From JAURNZ01 sp036337715 (lineage in GTDB: Bacteria; Pseudomonadota; Gammaproteobacteria; Comchoanobacterales; Comchoanobacteraceae), in the NCBI GenBank assembly GCA_036337715.1, contig JAYZDS010000007.1, forward strand, positions 1 to 64,000: 64,000 nucleotides of DNA, given 5' to 3'. The position numbers and the translations under genes are program-made. Below are positions 25,560 through 34,973 of the stretch, piece by piece. Positions within the stretch are counted from its first letter, which is position 1; each line of letters begins with the position of its first letter. Below the pieces are notes generated by a model. It saw only the letters and a list, made by a program, of their open reading frames with translations. It ran no database searches and was not told the DNA's origin.

Positions 25560-26117
25560 ATGATCGAATTGGTTTTAGACGAATGTTCTGAAAAAATGAA
25601 GAAATCCATAGAAAGTTTTTCTGTTGAGATGAAAAAACTTCGCAGTGGCAGGGCCCATCCAAATTTACTCGATCACATTCGTGTTGATCACTACGGACAA
25701 GAAACACCATTGAATCAAATGTCCAATGTATCTGTTGAGGACGCTAGAACGCTTGCGGTTACTCCATGGGAAAAGACTATGGTGCAAGCTGTCGAAAAGG
25801 CAATAAAGATCTCGAATCTTGGTGTTAATCCGGTAGTTAACGGTGGGACTGTCAGAGTACCATTGCCACCTTTGACTGCAGAGCGTAGACAAGAATTAGT
25901 TAAAGTTGCAAAATCAGAAGCTGAGAACAATCGTATTAGTATTCGTAACACAAGACGTCAAGCTTTGTCTGATGTGAAGAAATTACTACAAGATAAAGAA
26001 ATTACCGAAGATGATGAAAGACAAGTAGGGGTCAAAGTTCAAGCATTAACTGATCAGTTTATTAAAGAGTTAGACGAATTATTGGCAGCAAAGGAGCAGG
26101 ATCTAACTAGTGTCTAA
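25560..26117 (+). CDS. frr: Ribosome recycling factor
   Basis: The 185-residue RRF has its three-helix-bundle and domain II motifs: LRSGRAHPNLLDHI, YGQETPLNQMSNVSVEDARTL, GVNPVVNGGTVRVPLPPLTAERR and RNTRRQALSDVKKL. It splits post-termination ribosomes with EF-G. A good GGAGG ribosome-binding site precedes the start, and the 3' end overlaps uppS by 8 bases. Confidence 0.96.
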   Translation: MIELVLDECSEKMKKSIESFSVEMKKLRSGRAHPNLLDHIRVDHYGQETPLNQMSNVSVEDARTLAVTPWEKTMVQAVEKAIKISNLGVNPVVNGGTVRVPLPPLTAERRQELVKVAKSEAENNRISIRNTRRQALSDVKKLLQDKEITEDDERQVGVKVQALTDQFIKELDELLAAKEQDLTSV

Positions 26118-26838
26118 TAATCTGCCAAATCATGTGGCTATTATTATGGATGGTAATGGGCGTTGGTCAATGCTCAATCAATGTAAAAATAGATGGGATG
26201 GTCATAAATATGGTATCAATGCTGTACGTGATGTCATCAAAGGCGCAGTTGAAAAAAAAATAAAAACCCTAACACTCTTCGCGTTTAGTAAAGAAAATCA
26301 CCAAAGATCAGCATTCGAAGTCAATGCATTAATTAATTTGTTTAGGGAATGCCTAACAAGAGAAATTGACCAATTAATTCAAAATGGGGTAAAGCTTAAG
26401 TTTATTGGGGATATTAATGCTTTATCAGAAGATCTAGCTATCATGGCAAAGGATGTTGAGCACAGAACCAAACAATGTAATCAACTCAATCTTAATTTAG
26501 CAATTAACTACAGCGGTCGTTGGCACATTACTGAAGCGATTAAATCTTTAATTACAAATAAAGAAGGCTCAATTAACCCAGATCATAATATTAGTGAAGC
26601 CCAAATTACGAAAGTGATTAACCAAGACTTTATCTCTGAGCCTGACTTAATGATTAGAACAGGTGGTGAGTTTAGAATTAGTAATTTTATCTTGTGGCAG
26701 TTAGCATACACAGAACTTTTTTTTGACGAAAAGCTTTGGCCTGATTATGATAAATATGATTTTTTTAGAGCTTTACAAAGTTTTTCGAAGAGAAAACGTC
26801 GTTTTGGTTTAGAGGATGCTCAAGAACAATTTGCATAA
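26110..26838 (+). CDS. uppS: Undecaprenyl diphosphate synthase (cis-prenyltransferase)
   Basis: UppS extends farnesyl diphosphate to the C55 carrier for peptidoglycan and glycan units. The catalytic region is complete: HVAIIMDGNGRWSML with the metal-binding aspartate and NGRW, TLFAFSKENHQRS, LNLAINYSGR, and DLMIRTGGEFRISNFILWQLAYTELFF. Translation starts at a GTG inside the frr end. At 242 residues the length is normal. cdsA begins inside its last codons. Confidence 0.95.
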   Translation: MSNNLPNHVAIIMDGNGRWSMLNQCKNRWDGHKYGINAVRDVIKGAVEKKIKTLTLFAFSKENHQRSAFEVNALINLFRECLTREIDQLIQNGVKLKFIGDINALSEDLAIMAKDVEHRTKQCNQLNLNLAINYSGRWHITEAIKSLITNKEGSINPDHNISEAQITKVINQDFISEPDLMIRTGGEFRISNFILWQLAYTELFFDEKLWPDYDKYDFFRALQSFSKRKRRFGLEDAQEQFA

Positions 26839-27559
26839 ACGGCTTCAGGTTGTTTTATTGGGTGCACCGATCTCAATTGGTTTAATACTATACTCACCAA
26901 ATTGGTTAATGGCTTTATGCATGTTTGCTTTGCTTGGAATTGCAACATATGAATTAAAACAAATGTTAAAACATAAAACTGCTATTTGGTTGCAACTACT
27001 CATTATATTTGGACTAGCAGTTTGTACCATCTTACTACCAGAAAAGTATTTTATTGGCATGGCACTACTTTCTTGGTTGGCAAGTTTAATTTTGGTTTTG
27101 ATGATTAGGCCATGGCCCGCATCTATATGTCTAATGATGATGTTTTTTCATATCTTAATTGGTATTCGTTGTGCATGGTTAATATGGCTTTATGCGCCTT
27201 CAATGCTTGTAAACATTACAATATTAACTTGGGTGTCTGATTCTGTCGCATATTTAGTTGGTTCTAAATGGGGTAGATGTAATTTTGTGCCTAATATTTC
27301 GCCAAATAAAAGTCTTGAGGGTTGTGCTGCTTCTTTGATCGTTGGCATTATGTGGGTTTGGTTACCATTAACAGTTGCCATTTATGTTGTTTTATCAGGC
27401 ATATGGGGAGACCTTTTTGAAAGTGTGGTTAAACGGTCTGCGGGCGTAAAAGACAGTGGCACTATTTTTCCAGGTCACGGCGGTATTTTGGATCGTCTTG
27501 ATAGTTTGATAGCCACTTGGTTTGTTGGTTTTATTTGTTTACAATATCACATAATATAA
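26816..27559 (+). CDS. cdsA: Phosphatidate cytidylyltransferase
   Basis: CdsA makes CDP-diacylglycerol for all phospholipids. The 247-residue protein has about 7 hydrophobic segments and the family signature at the C-terminus, SVVKRSAGVKDSGTIFPGHGGILDRLDSL (matching S-KR---KD-----PGHGG-LDR-D). It is slightly short but ends properly. In most gammaproteobacteria dxr and rseP follow cdsA. Here bamA starts 18 bases later, so both are missing at this locus. Confidence 0.93.
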   Translation: MLKNNLHKRLQVVLLGAPISIGLILYSPNWLMALCMFALLGIATYELKQMLKHKTAIWLQLLIIFGLAVCTILLPEKYFIGMALLSWLASLILVLMIRPWPASICLMMMFFHILIGIRCAWLIWLYAPSMLVNITILTWVSDSVAYLVGSKWGRCNFVPNISPNKSLEGCAASLIVGIMWVWLPLTVAIYVVLSGIWGDLFESVVKRSAGVKDSGTIFPGHGGILDRLDSLIATWFVGFICLQYHII

Positions 27560-27577
27560 TTTAAAAAAGGTGTTGGA

Positions 27578-29848
27578 ATGAGGGTACTATTAAAACTTCT
27601 GTTGTGTTTGCTGATTACTGTGAGCTTAGCAGATAATAATAAAATACAGTCAATTAAATATTTAGGATTACATCGATTAACGAAAGAAGCTTTGACGCCT
27701 TGGGTAGATTTAGGCGTAGGTGACGAGGCAAGTAAACAAGCAGTATCGCAACAAATAAAAAAGTTTTATGAAAGTCAAAACTTCGAGTCTATCACCAGTA
27801 ATTTTGAAAATGGTGATTTAACTTTTACATTTGTTGAAGAACCTATTATCAGTGCCATTAGTTTTGAGGGCAATACTGTTCTTAGTGATAAAGAATTGGA
27901 AAAACCAGCGGAAAATGCAGGTTTAAAACCAGGTAGGCCATTTAACCCTACTAAGTTTAAACAATTTATTTACAGCATAAGTCAAGAGTACCAAAGTAAA
28001 GGTTATTTAGATATCGATATTAAGCCAGATCTTGAAAAAAGATTTGGTAAGGTAAATATTAAAATAACCATCGAAGAACATAATCAAACTCGTTACGGTA
28101 AAATTACTTTTGATGGCAATGAACAATTTTCTGATGGTGCGCTTAGATGGGCTACTAGATTACAAACCTTTAATCCAATTAGTTGGCTTAGAGGAACATA
28201 TATCTATTCAGAAGAAAATTTTGATATGTCTATTCGAACTTTATATGAATATTATTATGACCGAGGCTATTTAGAGTTTGAGGTTCTAAAAAAAGATGTC
28301 ACGTTTGATGATAAAAATCGTTTTGCCAATGTTTATATTAATCTTTTTGAAGGCAGTCAATATAAATTAAAGTCTATAACCATGAATTCATCAGTACAGT
28401 TGCCGAAATCGATTCTTATTATGCAGGAAGCCATCGAGCAACAGCCTTATTCAAGAGCAGATTTGATGAAATTAATCCAAATGACACAAGACTATTTAAA
28501 AGATATGGGTTATGCATATGCATCTATCATCCCTAAGCAAAACATTAATAGTGACACGCATGAAGTTAGTATTGAACTAGAGGTTAAGCCTGAAAAAATT
28601 TACCATATTCGTAAAATAAATTTCCACGGCAATAATTTATCTAACACCACTATGTTAAGACGATATATGAAACAAAATGAAGGTCAGCGTTTTTCTCAAA
28701 AAGAATTAGAAGCCTCAAAAAATAGATTACTTGGATTAGACTATTTTAACGACGTCAATTATAAAATTAATCCAGTACCCGGATTTAGTGATCAAGTTGA
28801 TATCGATTATAATTTAGATGAAAAAGACTCAGTCAACAGTATCATGGGAGAATTTGGCTGGGGTAAAAGTGTTGGTTTAACATTGGGTGCAGACTTGAAG
28901 TTTAAGAACTTTTTTGGCTCAGGCAATCAAGTGATCATGTCGCTTAAATCAACTAAAACACAACTTTCTACAAGTTTAACTCATATCGATCCATTCTATA
29001 CAGAATATGGTATTACAAGGTCAACGAAACTATACTATACATCTGTTGACACAGACAAGGTCAAAGCTTCCGACTTTAAGTCAAAAAATATAGGGGCAAG
29101 TATTGTTTATGGTATTCCTGTATCACGATACTCTAAAATGGATATGGGGATTAATCTTGAGCAATCTGAGTTCAGAGATAGTGACAATTATTCTCAACAA
29201 ATTAACGATTTTATTTCTCAACATGGTAATTCTTATACAAATTTCGCAATTAAATTAGGTTTGGCGCAAGCACGTTATGAAGAAAATTATAAAAATCAAT
29301 TCAATGCTTCATTAGAGTTAGGATTGCCTGTTTTTAGACATGAGCTGACATATTATACGTTAAGTATAATGGATCGTTTTAAGTATGACCTTTACCGGCT
29401 CAATCCAAAAGAAAGTTTTAGATTAGAATTGAATCCTAAAATATCATACGGTCAGGGTTATGATGAATATGCAGGGCAATTACCTTTCTTTAAAAGATAC
29501 CATGCAGGTGGCTTTGGCTCTGTAAGAAACTACAATGGTTATTCCTTAGGACCCAAAGATAGTAAGGGAGATGCATTAGGTGGAGATTTGTTAACTGTGA
29601 TAGGGACTAATTTATATTTCCCAATGCCATTTATTAAAAATAATCCCTTTGAATCAGCTTTATTTTTGGATGTTGGGAACGTTTACAAAAATAATTTTTC
29701 TGCCGATGAGTTAAGAGGTTCGGTTGGTTTGATGTTGCTATTAAAAATTGGTCAAATGCCTATTGGATTTACTTTTGCAAAACCAATTAATGATAAGGCT
29801 ACGGATGATTTCAATACAATTGACTTTGCCCTTGGTGTTGATTTTTAG
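27578..29848 (+). CDS. bamA: Outer-membrane protein assembly factor BamA
   Basis: The 756-residue protein has a signal peptide (MRVLLKLLLCLLITVSLA), five POTRA repeats (about residues 20-400) and a C-terminal 16-strand beta-barrel (about 410-756) ending in an aromatic residue (ALGVDF), as needed for outer-membrane insertion. The barrel contains FFKRYHAGGFGSVRNYNGYSLGP, with the VRGY-like loop-6 motif written as VRNYNG. It inserts beta-barrel proteins with BamD. Four unknown membrane-protein genes now lie between it and skp. Confidence 0.95.
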   Translation: MRVLLKLLLCLLITVSLADNNKIQSIKYLGLHRLTKEALTPWVDLGVGDEASKQAVSQQIKKFYESQNFESITSNFENGDLTFTFVEEPIISAISFEGNTVLSDKELEKPAENAGLKPGRPFNPTKFKQFIYSISQEYQSKGYLDIDIKPDLEKRFGKVNIKITIEEHNQTRYGKITFDGNEQFSDGALRWATRLQTFNPISWLRGTYIYSEENFDMSIRTLYEYYYDRGYLEFEVLKKDVTFDDKNRFANVYINLFEGSQYKLKSITMNSSVQLPKSILIMQEAIEQQPYSRADLMKLIQMTQDYLKDMGYAYASIIPKQNINSDTHEVSIELEVKPEKIYHIRKINFHGNNLSNTTMLRRYMKQNEGQRFSQKELEASKNRLLGLDYFNDVNYKINPVPGFSDQVDIDYNLDEKDSVNSIMGEFGWGKSVGLTLGADLKFKNFFGSGNQVIMSLKSTKTQLSTSLTHIDPFYTEYGITRSTKLYYTSVDTDKVKASDFKSKNIGASIVYGIPVSRYSKMDMGINLEQSEFRDSDNYSQQINDFISQHGNSYTNFAIKLGLAQARYEENYKNQFNASLELGLPVFRHELTYYTLSIMDRFKYDLYRLNPKESFRLELNPKISYGQGYDEYAGQLPFFKRYHAGGFGSVRNYNGYSLGPKDSKGDALGGDLLTVIGTNLYFPMPFIKNNPFESALFLDVGNVYKNNFSADELRGSVGLMLLLKIGQMPIGFTFAKPINDKATDDFNTIDFALGVDF

Positions 29849-29881
29849 ATTTAATTAAATGTTTTTTTGGAGATATTAGCT

Positions 29882-31063
29882 ATGAAATTAGAAATGGCAT
29901 CACACCCTTTATACGCAATCTGCGAACTTTTTTTGTACAGTATTTTCTATCTTACATCTCAATTGATTAAAGTAACTATCTCAACACTGGTCTTTTTTTA
30001 TCATGCCATTTACAAATTAATCAGTACCTTCCTTCAGGGCTCAACTTTTGTTTTTCGTATATTTATTTTGGTACAAGTACTGATGTTTAGTGTCGTAAAC
30101 GAATTGTTTAACTCATTATTCGAAATGTTTGCTGACATAAAACCCGAAAGTTCTTTTTTCAAATTCCTCTGGGTTTATGGGTGTTTGATGCCACTAAATT
30201 TATTTGTGAAAATGATAAATCTAACCCTTAATATGATACATCGGTTTTATGGTTGTTTGGTTAAGGGTTATTGTTTAATAATCAAACTTATTGTAGACAT
30301 CATGAAGGTCTTTGATTTTCAAAATCATTCAATTAAAGTTTTGCTTCTAAGTGCAAATTTTAAATTATATGATCAATTCTTTGACTCTATCTTGTTTACG
30401 GCTGCAAGTACATGTATTGATTGTGAAAATATTTATGCTAAAGGATCAGCATATTTGGTAGAGTTGTCAGATCAAAGTAAAAGTTTAAATGAATTAACAC
30501 CAAAGCATAAAAGAATATACTCATGGTGGGGCCTCATCACAACCAAATTCATTAAGTTATGTAATCTTGTAGCAAGCTTTGCATTAGATTTTTCATTTGG
30601 TTTATTAGAAAATGTATTAGAGTTATTTAGAAAAAAAGTAAATGTTTTGAAAGATTACAGTGCTTTTTTTTACGATGAAATTAATCACTTTCATAGCGTA
30701 TTATGTGAAAAAACAGATGCAAACAAAGCTTGGGTAGATTCATGGACAGATGTAATCATGTTTATTCCAAATAGCTTAATTAGTTTAATGATATTGGTTG
30801 TTGAATTCTCGTTAAAATTAAATAAGATTGCTATTAGTCTAGTTAAAATTCCAATAATTTTTTGTCTCGAGATAATGTTTAATTTTTCAAAATTACTTGA
30901 ATCGTATGTATCAAGTGAAGATATTCATAGTACGAAACTTTTAAAACCAACAAGAAAAGAATTAGCTGTTTACGATCTTGTAGAAGACGAGGTTTGTAAG
31001 GTACGATTGACTCAAAAGAGAATTACTTTCGATGAGACCGTTATCACTAGTTTTAAAAAATAA
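29882..31063 (+). CDS. Unknown multi-pass membrane protein A of the bamA-skp insertion
   Basis: I do not recognise this protein. From the ATG at 29882 (GGAG 9 bases upstream; an earlier TTG at 29867 is less likely) it has about 393 residues. Several long hydrophobic stretches lie in the N-terminal 155 residues and near residues 295-345, separated by a more polar helical middle and followed by a basic cytoplasmic-like tail. It is rich in Phe, Ile, Leu and Lys, has no signal peptide and no known catalytic motif. It starts 33 bases after bamA, so it is probably in the same transcript. An effector, a transport component or a lineage-specific envelope protein are all possible. Confidence 0.7.
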   Translation: MKLEMASHPLYAICELFLYSIFYLTSQLIKVTISTLVFFYHAIYKLISTFLQGSTFVFRIFILVQVLMFSVVNELFNSLFEMFADIKPESSFFKFLWVYGCLMPLNLFVKMINLTLNMIHRFYGCLVKGYCLIIKLIVDIMKVFDFQNHSIKVLLLSANFKLYDQFFDSILFTAASTCIDCENIYAKGSAYLVELSDQSKSLNELTPKHKRIYSWWGLITTKFIKLCNLVASFALDFSFGLLENVLELFRKKVNVLKDYSAFFYDEINHFHSVLCEKTDANKAWVDSWTDVIMFIPNSLISLMILVVEFSLKLNKIAISLVKIPIIFCLEIMFNFSKLLESYVSSEDIHSTKLLKPTRKELAVYDLVEDEVCKVRLTQKRITFDETVITSFKK

Positions 31064-31093
31064 GCGTATATAAAACGATATAAGAACAGGTTT

Positions 31094-32374
31094 ATGTTTA
31101 AAAAAATAGCGAGTTTACCGCTCAATATAGTTAAATTGATTTGGCAATGTATTCAGTATATTGCCAAACTTGTATTTGATTTAACTTTAATTATTGTCAT
31201 TGGCATCTTTTACGCTATATATTATGCAGGTTTATTTGCTATTTACTTTTTTATCGGTGCAAGTATTTCTTTTGGCACGTTTTGTTTTGTTGTGTTTTTA
31301 ACTACAACAATTGTATGGGTGATTCATTTATCTGTCTATTCATATTTTCTTGTCTTTCCTTTAACCACGGCTGTGTTCCTTCTATATGATGCAATAAGAT
31401 GTATTTTTAATCTATGCTGTTTCGTAATATCAATGTTAAGGACAACTATGTGCACATTGGTTAAACTGATAGAAAGTCTAGTTGGTTTGTTAACTTCTAG
31501 ACAAATCTTGTTTCCATTATTTTTAACAATACTGTTCGGTATAAATACGCTAGAAGTATTTATAAGAAGTTTTATGCTGCCGTCTAGTAAGCAGTTTAAA
31601 CATTACATTATTCAAAACTATGATCTGTTTAAATACTTTATATTAAGAGAAAATTATTTTGAAACCGTTGCTGATAAGTTTGCGTCCTTAGAATTTAAGA
31701 TGCCTAAACTTAAGGTGATGTCTGTATTAATGAAACTCAATGCTTACCACCCTTACGTTAATAGTTGGATAAATTTGATATTTTTTAAAGATGTTGGTGC
31801 ATCAAGTAATCAAAACAAAATAATTGACTCTGTATTTTTTTATATAGATTTAATTTTATATCCAGCTCGACGAGGTTTAGGCATTCTTTTTACGGCATTG
31901 CGCACATTTAAAACGAATCATGACATGGTGGAAACGCAATGGATCCTTCATTTAATGCCGTTGACAATGACAATATTAAATTGGTTTATGTTAATATTTG
32001 GTTTTGAGCATGATGATGATTTTAATTATTTCGAACGTGGACTTTTAGGTATTGCTTTAGATACCGTACATAGGGTAGTGCAAAATATCTTTTCTTTATG
32101 TTTGAACTTAATAAATTTGATCCCCTTTGTGGTCAGGGCTACGGATGCTCTGACTTTTAGTCGAGAGTCAGAAATGTCCAAAAGATTCGAAAAAGGTAGT
32201 TATGACCTGATTAGCGCCAAAAAGACTGTTGGTCAAAAAGAACTTAATGACATAGGTGAGTTGAAATTTGGACCATACAAAAAAGAACTATCATCAGGTT
32301 TTTTCTATAACGTCCAGAATAACAAAAAAAATCATAATCTTATAAACGATAAAAAGGTAGTATATGTTAGTTGA
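31094..32374 (+). CDS. Unknown multi-pass membrane protein B of the bamA-skp insertion
   Basis: The 426-residue protein begins MFKKIASLPLNIVK. Nearly continuous hydrophobic segments cover residues 20-150, followed by a polar region (about 160-250), two further hydrophobic stretches and a hydrophilic Lys-rich C-terminal tail of about 70 residues. No known domain is visible by eye. It lies 30 bases after gene A and overlaps gene C by 11 bases, a tight translational coupling that argues for a shared function. Size, hydropathy pattern and composition resemble genes A, C and the distant gene at 50917-52200, but I see no strong shared motif. Confidence 0.7.
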   Translation: MFKKIASLPLNIVKLIWQCIQYIAKLVFDLTLIIVIGIFYAIYYAGLFAIYFFIGASISFGTFCFVVFLTTTIVWVIHLSVYSYFLVFPLTTAVFLLYDAIRCIFNLCCFVISMLRTTMCTLVKLIESLVGLLTSRQILFPLFLTILFGINTLEVFIRSFMLPSSKQFKHYIIQNYDLFKYFILRENYFETVADKFASLEFKMPKLKVMSVLMKLNAYHPYVNSWINLIFFKDVGASSNQNKIIDSVFFYIDLILYPARRGLGILFTALRTFKTNHDMVETQWILHLMPLTMTILNWFMLIFGFEHDDDFNYFERGLLGIALDTVHRVVQNIFSLCLNLINLIPFVVRATDALTFSRESEMSKRFEKGSYDLISAKKTVGQKELNDIGELKFGPYKKELSSGFFYNVQNNKKNHNLINDKKVVYVS

Positions 32375-33524
32375 ATATTCAATAAAAAGATTAAATGATG
32401 CTGTAAGGTTAACTGGTAATTTAATCTTTCAAGTTTTTATTTTTGCTGTTGAATTCATTGTCAATAAAATTAGATTGATACTTCATTTTGCATTTTGTTG
32501 TGTAAGTATTTTATTGGCGCTATTTGTAAAACTATTATCAGTGCCGAATACATTAGGAGACCTAATGTTAAAAAGAAAAAGGTATGTATTTAAATCGTCT
32601 TATGCTTTTTTGGGGCTGCTCAATATAGTGAGTTTTTTTATATGTCTAGTGGACAGATTCATAGACTTGATAGCATGGGTGATTTTTACGCCAATTGCTT
32701 TTGTTACAACGACTTTTATGAACTTATTTGGCTTGTTAAATAATACGATGCGAGAATTAAAGAGCCTGTTATTAATGGGTTTTGACTCTTATCTTAAAAG
32801 TTTTGATCTTCATATGAGTGAACTTACAAGTCGATCTCATTTATTAAAAAATGTAAAATTTTTTCAAATGAATTTATCCAAAAAAGTTAGCGCTTACATG
32901 AATGATTTGGCATTGTATTATCGATTTAATGTCAAAAAAACTAATTATGTTAAAGTAGAGAAGATCATTCAGTCAATCTTGTCCTTTGTTGAATATATTA
33001 TGGATAGTTATTTAAATCCATTTTTTTCTTGGTTATCTATTTCTTTGAGTTCAAATTTTCTAAGTATGATTTTATCTGACCTACGAAGTGATTTTAACTT
33101 TGGTCCAAAAAATGGCATATTTCAGAATTTATTTAGGGTTTTTCGTGATTTTTTAATCATAAACGTGTATGTAGTTATCTCTTTTATTCATATAACATTT
33201 ATTACGCCTGAGTTTGCCTCAAGAAATTTCTTTCAGACACGTGAAGACCTTGAAGGCACAAGCTCATTTAGTCAGCTATTTTCTTGCATTATACCACTAA
33301 ATTTTATTGCTATTGTGCTAAAATTTGTAATTCGATTATTTGAATTTTTATTTATTAGTATTAATAAAATTTTTTCTACACCCTATGAAAAGTATGAAAT
33401 TATTAAAAAAGCTTATCATATTTCATCTGAGCATATAGTCGCTAAAGATGATCTTAAATTGACCCAAGTTGATAATGATAATAGGTTGCCTAAAAATCCG
33501 ACTGATTCGACCAAAACAGTCTAA
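32364..33524 (+). CDS. Unknown multi-pass membrane protein C of the bamA-skp insertion
   Basis: The 386-residue protein starts inside the end of gene B. It has hydrophobic segments near residues 18-65, 75-130, 210-240 and 265-345, with a basic polar loop in between (about 140-205). A hydrophilic tail of about 40 residues ends in PKNPTDSTKTV. No family can be named. The overlap with gene B indicates one operon. The gap to gene D is 266 bases, the longest in this cluster, and may contain a promoter or decayed sequence. Confidence 0.68.
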   Translation: MLVEYSIKRLNDAVRLTGNLIFQVFIFAVEFIVNKIRLILHFAFCCVSILLALFVKLLSVPNTLGDLMLKRKRYVFKSSYAFLGLLNIVSFFICLVDRFIDLIAWVIFTPIAFVTTTFMNLFGLLNNTMRELKSLLLMGFDSYLKSFDLHMSELTSRSHLLKNVKFFQMNLSKKVSAYMNDLALYYRFNVKKTNYVKVEKIIQSILSFVEYIMDSYLNPFFSWLSISLSSNFLSMILSDLRSDFNFGPKNGIFQNLFRVFRDFLIINVYVVISFIHITFITPEFASRNFFQTREDLEGTSSFSQLFSCIIPLNFIAIVLKFVIRLFEFLFISINKIFSTPYEKYEIIKKAYHISSEHIVAKDDLKLTQVDNDNRLPKNPTDSTKTV

Positions 33525-33684
33525 CCAATCTATATTCACCATAAGGATCGGTATAAATATCATTGGTTTGAGAGTAATCTGATTTCTTTAGGGTGCCTGT
33601 TCGTATTGTCTGCAAGTATGGCGATAAAATGGTCTTAGTATGTTTCAAAATATTTTTGTAAAAAAGAATATCAATCTTTAAAAA
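33490..33684 (-). other. Possible decayed coding remnant, antisense to the end of gene C and the C-D gap
   Basis: On the minus strand an open frame from just after a TGA (33687-33685) to a TAG at 33492-33490 reads with a protein-like composition, for example SPYLQTIRTGTLKKSDYS and TDPYGEYRLVRLFW. It has no good start codon and partly overlaps gene C. I cannot assign it. It may be the tail of a lost gene that once lay here, or chance. Beyond it, the 33525-33790 gap shows nothing else I can support. Confidence 0.22.
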
Positions 33685-33790
33685 TCATCTTCATAAAATT
33701 TATTAATCAACATCATTGATTTAAACAATCCTGAAATAAGAAATTGTTAATAAATGAGCATTATAATAATTTCATAAAACTGAGATTATT

Positions 33791-34369
33791 ATGAAAATTT
33801 TAAATAAATTTAGCAACATAGGTGAGAAAACATTAGATGCTTTCGACTTTTTTTTAGATTCAATCGCACCTGCTAATCGTATTGCATTTATGTTTTGGGC
33901 TAATCTATTAAATTGCTTTGGACTGTTTAAAAAAGACATCCCTAGTGTTAATCATCCTCAAAATAAATTTGATATACTTTTGGCAATCCTACTTAGTATT
34001 ATCGTCATTCCTTTTGTTGTGATAACGTCATTTTTTTCTTACTTAATTAACTTTGTAAGTGAAAATATTATGAATAAAGCGCCAAAAGATAGAGGTTACT
34101 TAAATATAAGCTTTGATCTCTTAATTGGTACTTTAACCATTATAAGTTTTCTTCCTGTTTGTCTATTTAAATTATGTTTGCCTTCTTTGGGAAGCTTATT
34201 AGAAAAAAAACATGCAACTTTTGATTATCAGCCAGTCTTTGTTGATGAGCCTATTGATGTAGATGATATTAAAGTGTGTGATACGATCATCAATGATGAA
34301 GAAAATCAAGCTTTAAACGAAGTGTCAGAAGAAAATATTTGGCTGGAATTACCCACAATACATCAATAA
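33791..34369 (+). CDS. Unknown membrane protein D of the bamA-skp insertion, acidic C-terminus
   Basis: The 192-residue protein has three or four hydrophobic segments (about residues 28-45, 62-90 and 108-130) and a C-terminal hydrophilic domain of about 50 residues rich in Asp and Glu. It ends SEENIWLELPTIHQ. The acidic stretch (NDEENQALNEVSEEN) close to the C-terminus resembles the E-block of Dot/Icm substrates, which suggests but does not prove secretion. It is shorter than genes A-C and may be a truncated relative or a separate partner. It is followed after about 106 bases by skp. Confidence 0.65.
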   Translation: MKILNKFSNIGEKTLDAFDFFLDSIAPANRIAFMFWANLLNCFGLFKKDIPSVNHPQNKFDILLAILLSIIVIPFVVITSFFSYLINFVSENIMNKAPKDRGYLNISFDLLIGTLTIISFLPVCLFKLCLPSLGSLLEKKHATFDYQPVFVDEPIDVDDIKVCDTIINDEENQALNEVSEENIWLELPTIHQ

Positions 34370-34475
34370 GAAAATAAATATAATATTAATTGCTTTAAAA
34401 TAAATGATTTCTAGACATCATTGAAATACCCAGTTATCATATGAAAATTAAGTTATGTAGAAGGGGTATACGTTT

Positions 34476-34967
34476 ATGAAACAATTTCAGAAATTAATAT
34501 TAATCGCAATAGGGGTTTTGTTCAGTACTGCTTTTGCAACAACCGCCGTTGTTGATGTCAAGTCAATCATTGAAGGTACAGACATTATGAAGTCAACAGC
34601 TGCAGATATGGAGAAAAAGTTTGCTCCTAAAAGAGATGAATTAATTGCTATGCAAAAAACGCTTGAGGCAGATACTAAGCGTATCTCTAAAGACAAGTCA
34701 GTCATGAAAACAGATGAAGTAGAAGCATTGTCTAAAAAAATAGCAGACACTCAAAAATCACTTATGGAAAAAGAGCAGGCTTTCAGAACGGAAGTATATA
34801 AAGCACAAAACGAAGCCATGCAGAAAGCTATGGATAAAATAAAAGCTGCTGCTGCAGAAGTTGCAAAGAAAAAGCAAATTGAGACAGTATTAGCTGCTGG
34901 CGAAGTATTATATATTGACGCCAAAAACGATATTACTGAAGATGTGAAAAAGATAGTAAACAAATAA
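34476..34967 (+). CDS. skp: Periplasmic chaperone Skp/OmpH
   Basis: The 163-residue protein has a signal peptide (MKQFQKLILIAIGVLFSTAF, cleavage near Ala-Thr-Thr) and a long, Lys/Glu/Ala-rich coiled-coil body, the tentacle helices of the OmpH family. The N-terminal strand AVVDVKSIIEGTD matches the start of the mature protein. Skp shields unfolded outer-membrane proteins on the way to BamA. It precedes lpxD by 6 bases. Normally it sits directly after bamA. Confidence 0.9.
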   Translation: MKQFQKLILIAIGVLFSTAFATTAVVDVKSIIEGTDIMKSTAADMEKKFAPKRDELIAMQKTLEADTKRISKDKSVMKTDEVEALSKKIADTQKSLMEKEQAFRTEVYKAQNEAMQKAMDKIKAAAAEVAKKKQIETVLAAGEVLYIDAKNDITEDVKKIVNK

Positions 34968-34973
34968 TCAATT

